A DNA stretch of 43,173 nucleotides from Bacteroidales bacterium (GCA_030606625.1 JAUWGC010000003.1:1-43173); one strand, 5' to 3'. Shown: positions 15,920-24,943, counted from the first letter of the stretch. Numbers and translations are program-made. Notes: a model not told the origin generated them from the sequence alone.

Positions 15920-18061
15920 CTATTCATTATCTTTATGAGGTTTTGGTAATAATACTTTACGTGACAATTTCAATTTCCCAGTTTTATTATCAAGGCCGAT
16001 AAGTTTAACCATTATTTCATCTCCTTCTTTCAGAACACTTTCAACATTTTTCAATCTCATCCAATCAATTTCAGAAATATGAAGTAATCCATCCTTGCCG
16101 GGCAGAATTTCAACAAAAGCACCAAAAGGCATAATGGTCTTTACGGTTCCCTGGTATACTTGTCCCACTTCCGGAACGGTGATGATGACTTTGATCCTTT
16201 CCTTGGCGGCATCAATGGACTGTTTATCACTTGAAACAATATCCACAATACCATATTCGCCTTCTTCTTCAATGACAATAGTGGTATTTGTTTCCTGTTG
16301 AATATCCTGGATTACCTTTCCTCCAGGGCCAATGATGGCTCCAATGAATTCCTTGCTAATAATCATTTTTTCTATTCTCGGAACATGCGGTTTATAGTCC
16401 GGCCTTGGCTCAGAAATTGTTTTTTCCATGATGTCGAGGATGTGAATACGGCCTTTTCTTGCTTGTTCGAGAGCTTCCTCCATTATTTCGAATGACAAGC
16501 CTTCACACTTGATATCCATCTGGCATGCAGTAATACCATCCCGTGTACCGGTCACTTTAAAATCCATGTCTCCAAGATGGTCTTCATCGCCAAGGATATC
16601 AGAAAGGATAGAATATTTTTCTGATTCATTATCAGTGATCAGTCCCATAGCTATTCCTGAAACAGGTTTGAATATCTTAACTCCGGCATCCATCAGGGCA
16701 AGGGTTCCGCCACATACGGTTGCCATTGATGATGAACCATTTGATTCGAGGATATCAGAAACCAGCCGTATAGTATATGGATTGTCTTCACCATCCGGGA
16801 TCATATGTTTCAGTGAACGCATGGCAAGGTTACCGTGCCCGATCTCTCTTCTGCTGGTTCCCCTGATAGGCTTTACTTCACCCGTTGAGAACCCGGGAAA
16901 GTTATAATGAAGTATGAAATCACTTTTACCTTCGATCACAGCTCCATCTATCACCTGTTCATCGAGCTTTGTACCCAGGGTAACTGATACCAGAGATTGT
17001 GTTTCACCCCTGGTAAAAATAGCAGAGCCGTGAGCGGCAGGAAGATAATCCACCTCGCACCAGATGGGACGGATCTCATCAAACTTGCGACCATCAAGAC
17101 GTATCTTTTCATTTAGGATTATGTTTCTTATAATGTCTTTTTTCAGTTCGTAAAAGTAACGATTCACCAGAGGTTCTTTTTCCTGTCTTTCTTCTTCAGG
17201 CAGGGATTCCAGAAACTCAACCATGATTTCCCTGAATTTTTCGTTTCTTTCATTCTTGTCATTGGTTGTCGATTTAGCCACAGAATAAATTTTGTCCTTT
17301 GTAGCCTTAGTCAGCTTTTCCTTAAGCTCTTCATCATTTACTTCACGATCATATTCCCGCTTGACTTTTGATTTCTTTACCGCATCAGCGAGTTCCATCT
17401 GAGCCTTGCATTGAATTTTTATGGCTTCATGTGCAACTTTCACTGCTTCAAGCATTTCTTCTTCAGATACTTCTTTCATTTCCCCTTCAACCATAACAAT
17501 GTTATCCATCGTTGCTGCAACGATCAAATCCAGGTCAGCCTGGTTCTGTTCCTGTATGGTTGGGTTAATAATATAGTTACCATTGATCTTGGCAACCCTG
17601 GCTTCTGAGACGGGGCCGTTGAAGGGAATATCAGAAACTGCAAGTGCCGAGGATGCTGCCAGGGCAGCTAATGCATCAGGAGCAACATCTTTGTCCCCTG
17701 ATATTAATGTAATGATGACTTGAGTATCCGCATGATAATCATCCGGAAATAATGGTCTCAAAGCACGGTCGACCAATCTTGCAATTAGAATCTCATATTC
17801 GGAAGGGCGGGCTTCTCTTTTAAAAAAACCTCCCGGGAACTTACCGGTGGCTGCATATTTTTCCTTGTATTCTACCGTTAAAGGCAAAAAATCAATATTT
17901 TCAGAAGCTTCATGTTTTGCCACGACCGTAGCCAGAAGCATGGTGTTGCCCATTTTAATAACTGCCGAACCGTCTGCCTGTTTGGCAAGCCTTCCGGTTT
18001 CAATGGAAATTGTCTTCCCGTCGCCCAAGTCAATCGATTTTACAATATTTTCGTTAATCAT
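15920..18061 (-). CDS. pnp: polyribonucleotide nucleotidyltransferase (PNPase)
   Basis: A 713-residue 3'-5' phosphorolytic exoribonuclease of mRNA turnover. Domain order is canonical: first RNase PH domain ([24 protein letters not shown]), helical linker, second RNase PH domain with [29 protein letters not shown] and the catalytic [19 protein letters not shown], then a KH domain ([15 protein letters not shown]) and an S1 domain ([30 protein letters not shown]). Length and motifs indicate a full active enzyme. rpsO lies upstream on the same strand with 261 bp between, the classical rpsO-pnp order. Confidence 0.97.
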   Translation of the reverse strand: MINENIVKSIDLGDGKTISIETGRLAKQADGSAVIKMGNTMLLATVVAKHEASENIDFLPLTVEYKEKYAATGKFPGGFFKREARPSEYEILIARLVDRALRPLFPDDYHADTQVIITLISGDKDVAPDALAALAASSALAVSDIPFNGPVSEARVAKINGNYIINPTIQEQNQADLDLIVAATMDNIVMVEGEMKEVSEEEMLEAVKVAHEAIKIQCKAQMELADAVKKSKVKREYDREVNDEELKEKLTKATKDKIYSVAKSTTNDKNERNEKFREIMVEFLESLPEEERQEKEPLVNRYFYELKKDIIRNIILNEKIRLDGRKFDEIRPIWCEVDYLPAAHGSAIFTRGETQSLVSVTLGTKLDEQVIDGAVIEGKSDFILHYNFPGFSTGEVKPIRGTSRREIGHGNLAMRSLKHMIPDGEDNPYTIRLVSDILESNGSSSMATVCGGTLALMDAGVKIFKPVSGIAMGLITDNESEKYSILSDILGDEDHLGDMDFKVTGTRDGITACQMDIKCEGLSFEIMEEALEQARKGRIHILDIMEKTISEPRPDYKPHVPRIEKMIISKEFIGAIIGPGGKVIQDIQQETNTTIVIEEEGEYGIVDIVSSDKQSIDAAKERIKVIITVPEVGQVYQGTVKTIMPFGAFVEILPGKDGLLHISEIDWMRLKNVESVLKEGDEIMVKLIGLDNKTGKLKLSRKVLLPKPHKDNE

Positions 18062-18124
18062 GATGTGTTTATGTTGAATTGTGTCTGTTTAGTTTATGAG
18101 AGTTCTTTCAAGATGTGGTTATAA

Positions 18125-18166
18125 GTTGTAAGTTGTAGGTTGTAGGTTGAAGGTTGTAGGTTGTGG
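18125..18166. repeat. heptamer array, word GTTGTAG
   Basis: Six tandem 7-bp units (GTTGTAA, GTTGTAG, GTTGTAG, GTTGAAG, GTTGTAG, GTTGTGG) lie in the rpsO-pnp spacer. If rpsO and pnp are co-transcribed the array is in their mRNA. A three-unit relative is at 31139-31159. Confidence 0.9.
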
Positions 18167-18322
18167 ATTATGCTCATGGCATATTTTTTATTTTGCATCT
18201 TTAATATAACATCCAAATTTCCATTCAATACACGGATTAGATTATGTTGAATTATAATTTTAAAAAAGTATAAAAAAGGCAAACGTAAATTGTCTCTTCC
18301 CGGATGTATATAAAAAGTGTCT

Positions 18323-18592
18323 TTATTTCCTGATACTCAATTTCTTGATAATAGAACGGTACCGTTCTATATCTTTCTTTTTGAGATAATCAAGCAGTTT
18401 TCTGCGTTTACCGACCATCAGAACGAGTGAGCGGCGGGTTACCAGGTCTTTCTTGTTGATCTTTAAATGTTCAGTGAGATGTTTGATCCTGTATGTGAAG
18501 AGTGCGATCTGACCTTCTGCCGATCCTGTGTCAAACTCTGATTTCCCGTAGTTCTTAAAAAATTCTTTTTTCTTTTCCAATGGTAAATACAT
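18323..18592 (-). CDS. rpsO: 30S ribosomal protein S15
   Basis: An 89-residue protein with the S15 signature: FDTGSAEGQIALFTYRI, LTEHLKINKKDLVTRRSL and LVGKRRKLLDYLKKKD-like sequence (here MVGKRRKLLDYLKKKD). S15 binds 16S rRNA early in assembly of the 30S platform. Length and start (MYLPLEKKKEFF) are typical. A TAnnTTTG box lies about 34 bp upstream; pnp is the next gene downstream. Confidence 0.97.
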   Translation of the reverse strand: MYLPLEKKKEFFKNYGKSEFDTGSAEGQIALFTYRIKHLTEHLKINKKDLVTRRSLVLMVGKRRKLLDYLKKKDIERYRSIIKKLSIRK

Positions 18593-18625
18593 AATCTTAT
18601 CTTTCTGATTTTAATTTTGGCCTGC

Positions 18626-18633
18626 AAAAGTAT
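18626..18633 (-). promoter_or_regulatory. promoter -7 box of rpsO
   Basis: The minus strand reads TACTTTTG, a perfect TAnnTTTG, 33 bp before the rpsO start codon. The -33 element is weak. Confidence 0.5.
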
Positions 18634-18887
18634 GATTTTCTTTTGAAATAAACAACTGTAAATTTTGATTTTTCATTTATGATAATTCTAATTTCGAAAT
18701 GATTTTTAATTTACCACCATGAAACCATCAATGTTCAGCAAGCACTAAGGATAGAGAACTGCTTATATGTAAATGGCACAACCGGCGGAATTATTAGATG
18801 ATTGCCCTTTTGTGCCTTCCCTTTATGAATATGACAAAGGTATCGGTATTTGGAAATATCATGCAAGGAAAAGGTTTGTAGTGTATT

Positions 18888-18953
18888 AACCTTACCCCCT
18901 CGGTCCCAAATTGGAGAGGGGGAAGCTGAGCGTAGCGAAGCAGGGGTGAGGTT
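18888..18953. repeat. 66-bp inverted-repeat element
   Basis: The ends AACCTTACCCC and GGGGTGAGGTT are inverted repeats with one mismatch in 11. Inside are CCCCCTC/GAGGGGG and a near-palindrome around AGCGTAGCGAAGC. Its G+C content is clearly higher than that of its surroundings. It lies 10 bp past the stop of the barrel gene on the minus strand, so it may fold as a 3' stabiliser or terminator, and it looks like a dispersed palindromic element; copy number cannot be judged here. Confidence 0.6.
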
Positions 18954-18963
18954 AAATCATATA

Positions 18964-20130
18964 TCAAAAAGTCCACTTTAGACGGATGAAAAGTATTCTT
19001 CCGTAATCGCCGAATTCTGTTTTGGGATCACCGAAAAATAACTGGCCCATGATCAGGAAGGAAATATTTTGAGTGAGTGAAAAATCAATGGAAGGGCCAA
19101 TGTAGAATGATTTATCATTAGGATTGAAAATACCCGCAAGATCAGCTTTGATCAGCGGAGTGACAGGGTAGGAGACCTGGCCAAAAAGGGAGTACCTGGC
19201 CCTTGTGAAATTTTTTGCCGTAATGTCTCTGCTTAGTACAAGAATATTACCCATACTTGCCGGGCCTGTAGTTCCGGCTGAATTGAACAATCCTGCGAAA
19301 TGGATGTACAGGCTATTGCCGAATGTATAATTGATGCCTGCTGACGCAACCACTTCCCCGGTGGAATCACTGAAATTTTCTGCAGCGTGGAAATAGCTCA
19401 GTTCACCATTGAACCCCGCACCTTCTATCTGGCCTGACCATCCCATGCCTAATACAACGTCTTTATTCATGACGCCTCCGAGAAACTGGAAATCGTATTG
19501 CCATTTGTTAAACCTGTATATGCCGGCAAAGGTGATCTCTTCATTTTTTTCGAGCTTAAATGCCGATTCTGCCGATGATGTCATCCCGGTGTAATACTGA
19601 AGTTTGATGGCATCGCATCCGGGCCTTTCAATATAATCGAAATCGAAATAATTAAAAGTATTGAAGATATCATTGGGTGTCCAGACCTGGTTGATACCCC
19701 AGTTGATGCGCTGGCGGCCAAACCTGGCTTCAAAATCCCCCTGGGTAAAAACTATATTAGCCCTGTCGAAAGTAGAATAAATAAAAAATGAAGTGTCATT
19801 GGCAAGGCTGAATGTCATGTCTAAAAAGCCCTGGTCGGTAACCACAACATCATGATAACCGGGATAGTTCAACTGCACAATTTGGCCATAATTCATGATA
19901 TTTCGCATGCCGATATGTGTACGAAAGGTTTTTGATGGATACCATTTGAAATCCAGCCTGTTGTTGATCGAATTCATAGTCATCCAACTCCTGTTGAAAT
20001 CCTGTATCCATAACAACTGCATATCCTGCAGATGCCCGTTTAGAGAAAATTTTTCTGGTGTGTCCGTTTTCCGGGCGAATGTTATGGTTGCAAAAACCAG
20101 CAGTATTGTTAATAAAATGAGCTTTTTCAT
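18964..20130 (-). CDS. outer-membrane beta-barrel protein of the LolA-like/ABC operon
   Basis: A 388-residue exported protein: signal peptide MKKLILLTILLVFATITFA, then amphipathic strands rich in aromatic residues, ending in the sequence RLKWTF with the C-terminal phenylalanine typical of barrels inserted by the BAM complex. Motifs such as FEARFGRQRINWG recall porins and capsule or alginate-export-type barrels, but I cannot assign a family. It is the last gene of a five-gene transport operon, starting 13 bp after the ATPase gene, and probably forms the outer-membrane part of, or a receptor for, that export route. A palindromic element follows its stop. Confidence 0.72.
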   Translation of the reverse strand: MKKLILLTILLVFATITFARKTDTPEKFSLNGHLQDMQLLWIQDFNRSWMTMNSINNRLDFKWYPSKTFRTHIGMRNIMNYGQIVQLNYPGYHDVVVTDQGFLDMTFSLANDTSFFIYSTFDRANIVFTQGDFEARFGRQRINWGINQVWTPNDIFNTFNYFDFDYIERPGCDAIKLQYYTGMTSSAESAFKLEKNEEITFAGIYRFNKWQYDFQFLGGVMNKDVVLGMGWSGQIEGAGFNGELSYFHAAENFSDSTGEVVASAGINYTFGNSLYIHFAGLFNSAGTTGPASMGNILVLSRDITAKNFTRARYSLFGQVSYPVTPLIKADLAGIFNPNDKSFYIGPSIDFSLTQNISFLIMGQLFFGDPKTEFGDYGRILFIRLKWTF

Positions 20131-20143
20131 TTATTATTCTGAT

Positions 20144-20827
20144 CTACCTGGTTATATCACTGACAACCTTGCCATCATCTATGGTTATGATCCTTCTGGC
20201 TTTATCCATAACACGCTGGTCATGGGTTGAAAAAATAAAGGTGATCTTTGACTCTTCATTCATCTGCTGCATCATATCCAGGAGCTCGCCGGTGGACTTT
20301 GAATCAAGATTGGCTGTTGGTTCATCTGCCAGGATAAATTTGGGCCTTGGTGCCAGTGCCCTTGCGACGGCAACCCGTTGTTGCTGGCCTCCTGATAAAT
20401 TACCCGGTCGGTTGTTGATCTTGTCACCAACTCCCACGGATTCAAGTAATTCTTTAGCCCGGTTCACACGTTTTTCCTTAGACCATCCCTGAAGTTGCAT
20501 GATGAAGGTTACATTCTCCAGTGCAGTCAAAACAGGGATCAGGTTGTATGCCTGGAAGACAAAACCAATATTCCGTAGCCTGAAATCAATAAGTTTCCCG
20601 GACTTTAAAGTCCTGAGATTTATTCCGTCAATATAAACTTCACCCTCAGATGGTACGTCAAGGCCTCCAAGCATATTCATAAATGTGGTTTTTCCTGATC
20701 CTGAAGGCCCTACTATTGCGGTGAATTCTCCTTCTTCAAAACTAATATCGATGCCATTAACAGCATTGACAGGGATCTTGGTTTCCCGGTAAACCCTGTG
20801 CAGATTTTTTACTTCAATTACAGCCAT
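20144..20827 (-). CDS. ABC transporter ATPase (LolD/MacB type)
   Basis: A 227-residue nucleotide-binding protein of the LolD/MacB/FtsE class. Walker A is GPSGSGKTT (about residues 38-46), the Q-loop is VFQAYNLIPVLTALENV, the signature LSGGQQQRVAVARAL and Walker B FILADEPTANLDSKS, followed by the H-loop FSTHDQRVM. All catalytic residues are present. It should energise the two FtsX-type permeases encoded immediately upstream (30 bp gap). By family such complexes perform mechanotransmission or lipoprotein release rather than classical import. The true LolCDE of this organism may be elsewhere. Confidence 0.92.
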   Translation of the reverse strand: MAVIEVKNLHRVYRETKIPVNAVNGIDISFEEGEFTAIVGPSGSGKTTFMNMLGGLDVPSEGEVYIDGINLRTLKSGKLIDFRLRNIGFVFQAYNLIPVLTALENVTFIMQLQGWSKEKRVNRAKELLESVGVGDKINNRPGNLSGGQQQRVAVARALAPRPKFILADEPTANLDSKSTGELLDMMQQMNEESKITFIFSTHDQRVMDKARRIITIDDGKVVSDITR

Positions 20828-20857
20828 TTTTTTTTATTTTTATTTTTATTTTCCGTT

Positions 20858-22081
20858 TTATATATCCTCCCGTATGGCACTTGCCGGTTGCAGTTTTAAT
20901 GCTTTTCTTGCAGGCCATATTGATGCAATGCCCGCAGTAATAATTACAGTTATGGTGATGATGATGTAAAACATGGTTTTGACCGTCGGATATACAAAAG
21001 CACTGTATCCCAATGCTTCAAGGCCTTCTGCCACACTGGCAAAATTGATACCGTATTTGCCTGTAATCCCAACAGTTATAATGCTCAGGAATATGCCTAA
21101 AACAGCTCCCGTGACCGATAAAAATATAGTCTCCATCAAAATCATCATAAAAACTTTTCTTTTGTTCATTCCAATGGCCATCAGCATTCCGATCTCCCTG
21201 GTTCTTTCCAGTATAGACATTAACATAGCATTAACGATCCCGAATGTCAGGGCAAAAAGGATGATCACTATCATAATATATGAATACTGGTCCATTAGAG
21301 TGATTATAGCTACCAATGAAGGATCTGTTTCTTTCCAGGATAAGACACTTAACTTTTTGAATTTATCTTTTAAATTATTTGATACCTGGTCAGTGAGATC
21401 ATTGTTATCCAGTAAGATTGCGATTTCAGATGTCTTGTCAGGATCCAACCCGATAAGTTCAACAAGGCTATGGTTTTCAACAAATACATTCATCTCATCA
21501 AATATGGCATTGGAGGTTTTATAGATCCCGGCCACCCTGAATAACCCGTATGAAATATCGCCTGAGAGACTTTGTATCGTAATTACGACCTTTGAGCCCG
21601 GTTTTGCTTTTAGCTTTTCTGCCAATTTTTTACTGATCAGAATGGATGATGTCCTTGATCTTTTTTCAAAATAATTTCCTTTAACAAGTTTTTGATGTAT
21701 ATCAGTTACTAATTTTTCTTTTTCAGGAATGATTCCACTGATGATCACACCATTGCCCGAGTTGGCAGTACTTGCCATTGCTGTTGTTTTAATTCTTTTA
21801 CAAACAGCTTTAACTCCCGGGGTTTGACTGATGAGATGGACAATTGAATCGGCATGATCGATCGTGAAATTAATGGATTTGTCTTCAAGAAATCTGGGAT
21901 CGTGAATCTGGATATTGGATATCTCATTGCTGATTGACGCATCGACCTTCTGCTCTATCCATCCGTTTGATACAGCTATCATAAAGATGCTCCCGAATAA
22001 TCCCAGGGCAATGGCAAGTATCACCACCAAACTCCTGAGTTTATTTCTCCAGACATTTCTCCATGAAACTGATAAAATCAT
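20858..22081 (-). CDS. FtsX/LolE-type ABC permease (second copy)
   Basis: A 407-residue integral membrane protein with an N-terminal membrane segment (LVVILAIALGLFGSIFMIAV), a large periplasmic MacB-like domain (about residues 45-260) and three C-terminal membrane segments in the FtsX domain (MIVIILFALTFGIVNAMLMSILERTREIGMLMAIG is the family's signature region). It is paralogous to and the same length as the next gene, with which it probably forms a heterodimer like LolC/LolE. The start MILSVSWRNVWRNKLRS matches the typical cytoplasmic start of such permeases. It sits in the operon 25 bp after its partner. Confidence 0.9.
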   Translation of the reverse strand: MILSVSWRNVWRNKLRSLVVILAIALGLFGSIFMIAVSNGWIEQKVDASISNEISNIQIHDPRFLEDKSINFTIDHADSIVHLISQTPGVKAVCKRIKTTAMASTANSGNGVIISGIIPEKEKLVTDIHQKLVKGNYFEKRSRTSSILISKKLAEKLKAKPGSKVVITIQSLSGDISYGLFRVAGIYKTSNAIFDEMNVFVENHSLVELIGLDPDKTSEIAILLDNNDLTDQVSNNLKDKFKKLSVLSWKETDPSLVAIITLMDQYSYIMIVIILFALTFGIVNAMLMSILERTREIGMLMAIGMNKRKVFMMILMETIFLSVTGAVLGIFLSIITVGITGKYGINFASVAEGLEALGYSAFVYPTVKTMFYIIITITVIITAGIASIWPARKALKLQPASAIREDI

Positions 22082-22106
22082 AATCTTTGTATTTATATGT
22101 TAAAAT

Positions 22107-23330
22107 TTATTTTCCTTTGAAAGCTTTTAAGATATTAAAACGCAATACATATACTATCGGGTAAATAACTGCCAAAAAAGTCAGGATAAGTACCACGATA
22201 CTTTGATTCAGGAAGATGTTCCATTCAAAAGCAAATGGCATCACAGGTTCTGCATTAAACTCCGTCATGGCTTTGGCTGCTTCTCCAGTCAGCCGGATAG
22301 GATGCTTGAAAAAATGCCAGATGAGGGGGATGCTGGCAATTACACCGGTTATAATGGCGATAATCGCAATGAAGATGGTTTCCAGGAAAAGTATTCTTGA
22401 AAGTTTAAACCTTTGCATACCCACAGAGACCAGCAAGGCAAATTCCCTTTTCCGTTCCATTGTCATCATGAGCATGGTTCCGAAAATACCAAATGCCACC
22501 ACCATATAAAGGATTCCAAGCATGAATAAACCGCTGATATTATCACTTTGAATACCCTGCATCAACTCTTTCAGCATTTGCTTCCATGTCATGATCTCAT
22601 AATCATTTCCCAGAAGACTAATCAGTGTATTAGCGGTTTTTGCCAGGTTATCAGGTTCATCTAACATGATTGACAGTGAAGTCAGCCGGTTTGGAGCTGC
22701 ATAAAAATATTGAGCATCTTCAAGCCGCATATAAACCAATTGGTTATTCATATCTGGTGCCGTGAAATGCAGAATGCCAATCACCCTGAATTCACCTGCT
22801 GCAGTGACACCGTGATAACCCTGGCTTAACAAAACTATTGAATCGCCTGTATCGACTTTCAGGTATTTTGCAAGGTTTTCCGCAAGTAATATTTCATCTT
22901 TACCTTCATTGAAGTATCTGCCTCTGATCAGCTTCTTTTCCAGGGCGGTTGTTTTATTTTCTATACCGGGGTGTGTTCCGATCACGGCGACACCTTTTGT
23001 CTGGTCGCCTGATGAAGCCAGGGCAAATGATTCGAGCCTCGGAATAATACTGGTTATATTATCTGTGGAAAGTAATGTTTCATCCAACTCCTCACTGTTC
23101 TCAAAGGTATTGTTGATGGTTTTATCATCCCAGTAACCTGGCGCGTGTATCTGAATATACCCGGTTGTGTTTTTAATGACAGTATTTATCATACTGCCAT
23201 ATGTTCCCACTTGCATGGATCGCATAAGCAGTGCAAGAAAAACTGCGAAAAAAACAGAAGAAATGGTAAGTATTGTTCTTCTTTTGTTTCTCCATAAATT
23301 CCGCCAGGCCAGTTGTATGTGTTCTTTCAT
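22107..23330 (-). CDS. FtsX/LolC-type ABC permease (first copy)
   Basis: A 407-residue permease with the start motif HIQLAWRNLWRNKRRTILTI, a membrane segment, a periplasmic MacB-like domain and three C-terminal segments including MVVAFGIFGTMLMMTMERKREFALLVSVGM. Its start overlaps the stop of the LolA-like gene by four bases (ATGA type), showing translational coupling. With its paralogue and the ATPase it makes a complete LolCDE/MacB-like inner-membrane complex. The cargo is unknown; the coupled LolA-like carrier suggests a lipid or lipoprotein. Confidence 0.9.
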   Translation of the reverse strand: MKEHIQLAWRNLWRNKRRTILTISSVFFAVFLALLMRSMQVGTYGSMINTVIKNTTGYIQIHAPGYWDDKTINNTFENSEELDETLLSTDNITSIIPRLESFALASSGDQTKGVAVIGTHPGIENKTTALEKKLIRGRYFNEGKDEILLAENLAKYLKVDTGDSIVLLSQGYHGVTAAGEFRVIGILHFTAPDMNNQLVYMRLEDAQYFYAAPNRLTSLSIMLDEPDNLAKTANTLISLLGNDYEIMTWKQMLKELMQGIQSDNISGLFMLGILYMVVAFGIFGTMLMMTMERKREFALLVSVGMQRFKLSRILFLETIFIAIIAIITGVIASIPLIWHFFKHPIRLTGEAAKAMTEFNAEPVMPFAFEWNIFLNQSIVVLILTFLAVIYPIVYVLRFNILKAFKGK

Positions 23331-24091
23331 CTTACTTTCTTCATATTTTGCTGAGAGAAGAAACCTTCCGGAAAGGGCTTGTTAAATTCCATTTCGCTGA
23401 TCTCAATTATGGTTTTGTGACCTTTCTTATTGACAGGTTCCATAACCATTATTGATGGTAGTTTTCTATCTCCCATTTGTTTGATTTCCGAACAGATTTC
23501 CCTGTTAACCAACAGCATATCTTCATCATAAAATTCAATTCTTAGCTGGTGATATTCTTCTTTTGCTATCCAGACAAGGACTTTGCCCCAGACAACTGCA
23601 GCATCGGGTAATGGGATCATTTCGATCCGGTAGCAGTCGATTCCGTCGATGGTTTTATCCCCGACGATCTTGTGGGTGTAGTCATTTACATAAGAATTCA
23701 TTTTCACCAGGTCATCGTTGGTAAAGTCTGATCCCATCCATGATTGACTCATCATTGATGGAGGTATCTTGATCATCCGGCTGATAGACGGCATCCAGTT
23801 CCACATGTCGAATTCCCTTTTCAAAAACACCTGGCCCTTGTCCCTTGCAGGGGAAGTGATAAGGATAAGGTAATAATCATCACCCTTTGACCATGATTTC
23901 ATGGTAACATCCCTCGACCATGCCGGCCGGACGACGGTCATTTTCATGATTCCCTGACTTGATAACCCGTTGATCTTATCCTGTGCTTTTTGTACGATTT
24001 CTTTTCCGGTCGGGGTTTGTGCAGTCATATTAACCATACCGGATAAAATTACGATTAAAAAAACACTAACTATTTTATTTATTTTTTTCAT
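23327..24091 (-). CDS. LolA-like outer-membrane lipoprotein-sorting protein
   Basis: A 254-residue periplasmic protein with a signal peptide (MKKINKIVSVFLIVILSGMVNMTAQ) and the LolA/LolB-like fold pattern of COG2834: VVRPAWSRDVTMKSWSKGDDYYLILI, then the strongly conserved WNWMPSISRMIKIPPSMMSQ and SDFTNDDLVK stretches. Members of this group are annotated as outer-membrane lipoprotein-sorting proteins and often occur with FtsX permeases and TetR regulators; the real cargo may be a lipid. The start at 24091 lies inside the end of the tetR gene (17-bp overlap), and the stop overlaps the next start by four bases, so it is coupled on both sides. Confidence 0.85.
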   Translation of the reverse strand: MKKINKIVSVFLIVILSGMVNMTAQTPTGKEIVQKAQDKINGLSSQGIMKMTVVRPAWSRDVTMKSWSKGDDYYLILITSPARDKGQVFLKREFDMWNWMPSISRMIKIPPSMMSQSWMGSDFTNDDLVKMNSYVNDYTHKIVGDKTIDGIDCYRIEMIPLPDAAVVWGKVLVWIAKEEYHQLRIEFYDEDMLLVNREICSEIKQMGDRKLPSIMVMEPVNKKGHKTIIEISEMEFNKPFPEGFFSQQNMKKVR

Positions 24092-24713
24092 TCTGTTCTT
24101 TTTGTGAATTTTTATGACTGAATACATCTATTATCTTTTGTGTTATTTCTTCAAGCGGAAATTTATCAGGGTCCGCAACATAGTTGAGACTCACTCCGTC
24201 CATCACTGCTCCGAAAAACAATGCCTCAGTAACCGGGTTGCTTACCCCCCGTTTATTATAGTATTTTGCCATGATGTTTATATACTTAGGCATAAACTCA
24301 CCGATTCTCTCTTTCACCACTTTGAATACCGGTGGTTGCATACTGATGGCAAAAAATAATTTCCAGTGCTGGATATTATTTTTAATAAGCCTGAAGTTTT
24401 CATGTACCAGGTAATCAAATTCATCTTCCGTAAGGACTCCGTCACGATCGGGATCAAATGTTTCAAATAATTCATCGATTCCCTGGTTAATGATCTCTTT
24501 GATCAGGTCCTCTTTACTTTTAAAATAATTATATAACAATCCCTTTGAAATCCCGGCCTTTTTAGCTATAATGCTGATAGAAGTAGGATAGTACCCCTGG
24601 TTGGCAAAAAGTTCCAGAGCTGTATCCATGATAAGTTTTTTTTTGCTTTCCCTGATTTGTTCGTATTGATCTTCTGTGCGTGGCATAAGTTTGAATTCAG
24701 ATTGACTGGTCAT
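24075..24713 (-). CDS. TetR-family regulator with an EF-hand calcium loop
   Basis: A 212-residue (or, from the inner ATG at 24686, 203-residue) repressor and first gene of the export operon. The TetR DNA-binding domain spans about residues 24-70, with the helix-turn-helix ISIIAKKAGISKGLLYNYFKSKEDL. Directly after it, residues 87-98 read DPDRDGVLTEDE, which fits every ligand position of a canonical EF-hand loop (D1, D3, D5, G6, L8, T9, E12), and it is flanked by helix-like IDELFETF and FDYLVHENF as in a true EF-hand. Calcium sensing is an inference. The C-terminal ligand domain is otherwise unremarkable. An operator-like palindrome overlaps the promoter just upstream, suggesting autorepression. 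Confidence 0.9.
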   Translation of the reverse strand: MTSQSEFKLMPRTEDQYEQIRESKKKLIMDTALELFANQGYYPTSISIIAKKAGISKGLLYNYFKSKEDLIKEIINQGIDELFETFDPDRDGVLTEDEFDYLVHENFRLIKNNIQHWKLFFAISMQPPVFKVVKERIGEFMPKYINIMAKYYNKRGVSNPVTEALFFGAVMDGVSLNYVADPDKFPLEEITQKIIDVFSHKNSQKEQNEKNK

Positions 24714-24742
24714 TCGATCATAAAACAGATAAAATAAATTCG

Positions 24743-24767
24743 TTGAATGAACGACCGGTCAAAAATA
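24743..24767 (-). promoter_or_regulatory. promoter and overlapping TetR-type operator of the export operon
   Basis: TGAACGACCGGTCA at 24748-24761 is an imperfect palindrome (10 of 14 positions symmetric) similar to the TGAACG...TTCA operators of many TetR regulators. It overlaps TATTTTTG (minus strand, 24760-24767), a perfect TAnnTTTG -7 box. A repressor bound here would block transcription of its own operon. The site also lies beside the tail of the hicA remnant. Confidence 0.62.
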
Positions 24768-24786
24768 ATATATATAATTTAATTTG

Positions 24787-24943
24787 TCAAGGAATTTTGT
24801 GATTTTTTTTACCACTGTCCAGTAAAGAGTTCTGAATTAGCTGGTAAGGGGTTATACGACTTCCTGTTTGCGGTGTAGGTTTATAACCGAATATTTTGCT
24901 TTTTGATAAGTTCCGCTGCGGATATATTACGAATTAATTTCAT
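24787..24943 (-). pseudogene. decayed hicA-like (YcfA) toxin gene
   Basis: An ATG overlapping the hicB stop (ATGA) opens a frame beginning MKLIRNISAAELIKK, the usual N-terminus of HicA/YcfA toxins, but it stops after 20 codons. Shifting frame at that point gives GYKPTPQTGSRIT, which corresponds to the conserved GYxxTRQTGSHIRL of HicA, including the glycine-serine but with the catalytic histidine position changed to arginine, and then a poorly matching tail to a stop at 24787. The toxin therefore seems inactivated by a frameshift and erosion while its antitoxin frame survives. Too short for a confident alignment by eye, so a sequencing error cannot be excluded. Confidence 0.6.

Larger units (their letters stand above)
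18593..18963. other. spacer between rpsO and the outer-membrane barrel gene
   Basis: This 371-bp stretch contains the rpsO promoter (18626-18633) and a 66-bp inverted-repeat element (18888-18953). I see no gene in the remaining sequence; the 60-codon frame covering 18794-18976 on the minus strand is the translation of the repeat element. Confidence 0.55.

Noticed and set aside
18794-18976. 60-codon minus-strand gene
   Set aside because: It is mainly the translation of the 66-bp inverted-repeat element and overlaps the end of the barrel gene.
23327-24713. Possible frameshift because tetR and the LolA-like frame overlap
   Set aside because: Each protein is complete with proper start and end; the 17-bp overlap is translational coupling.
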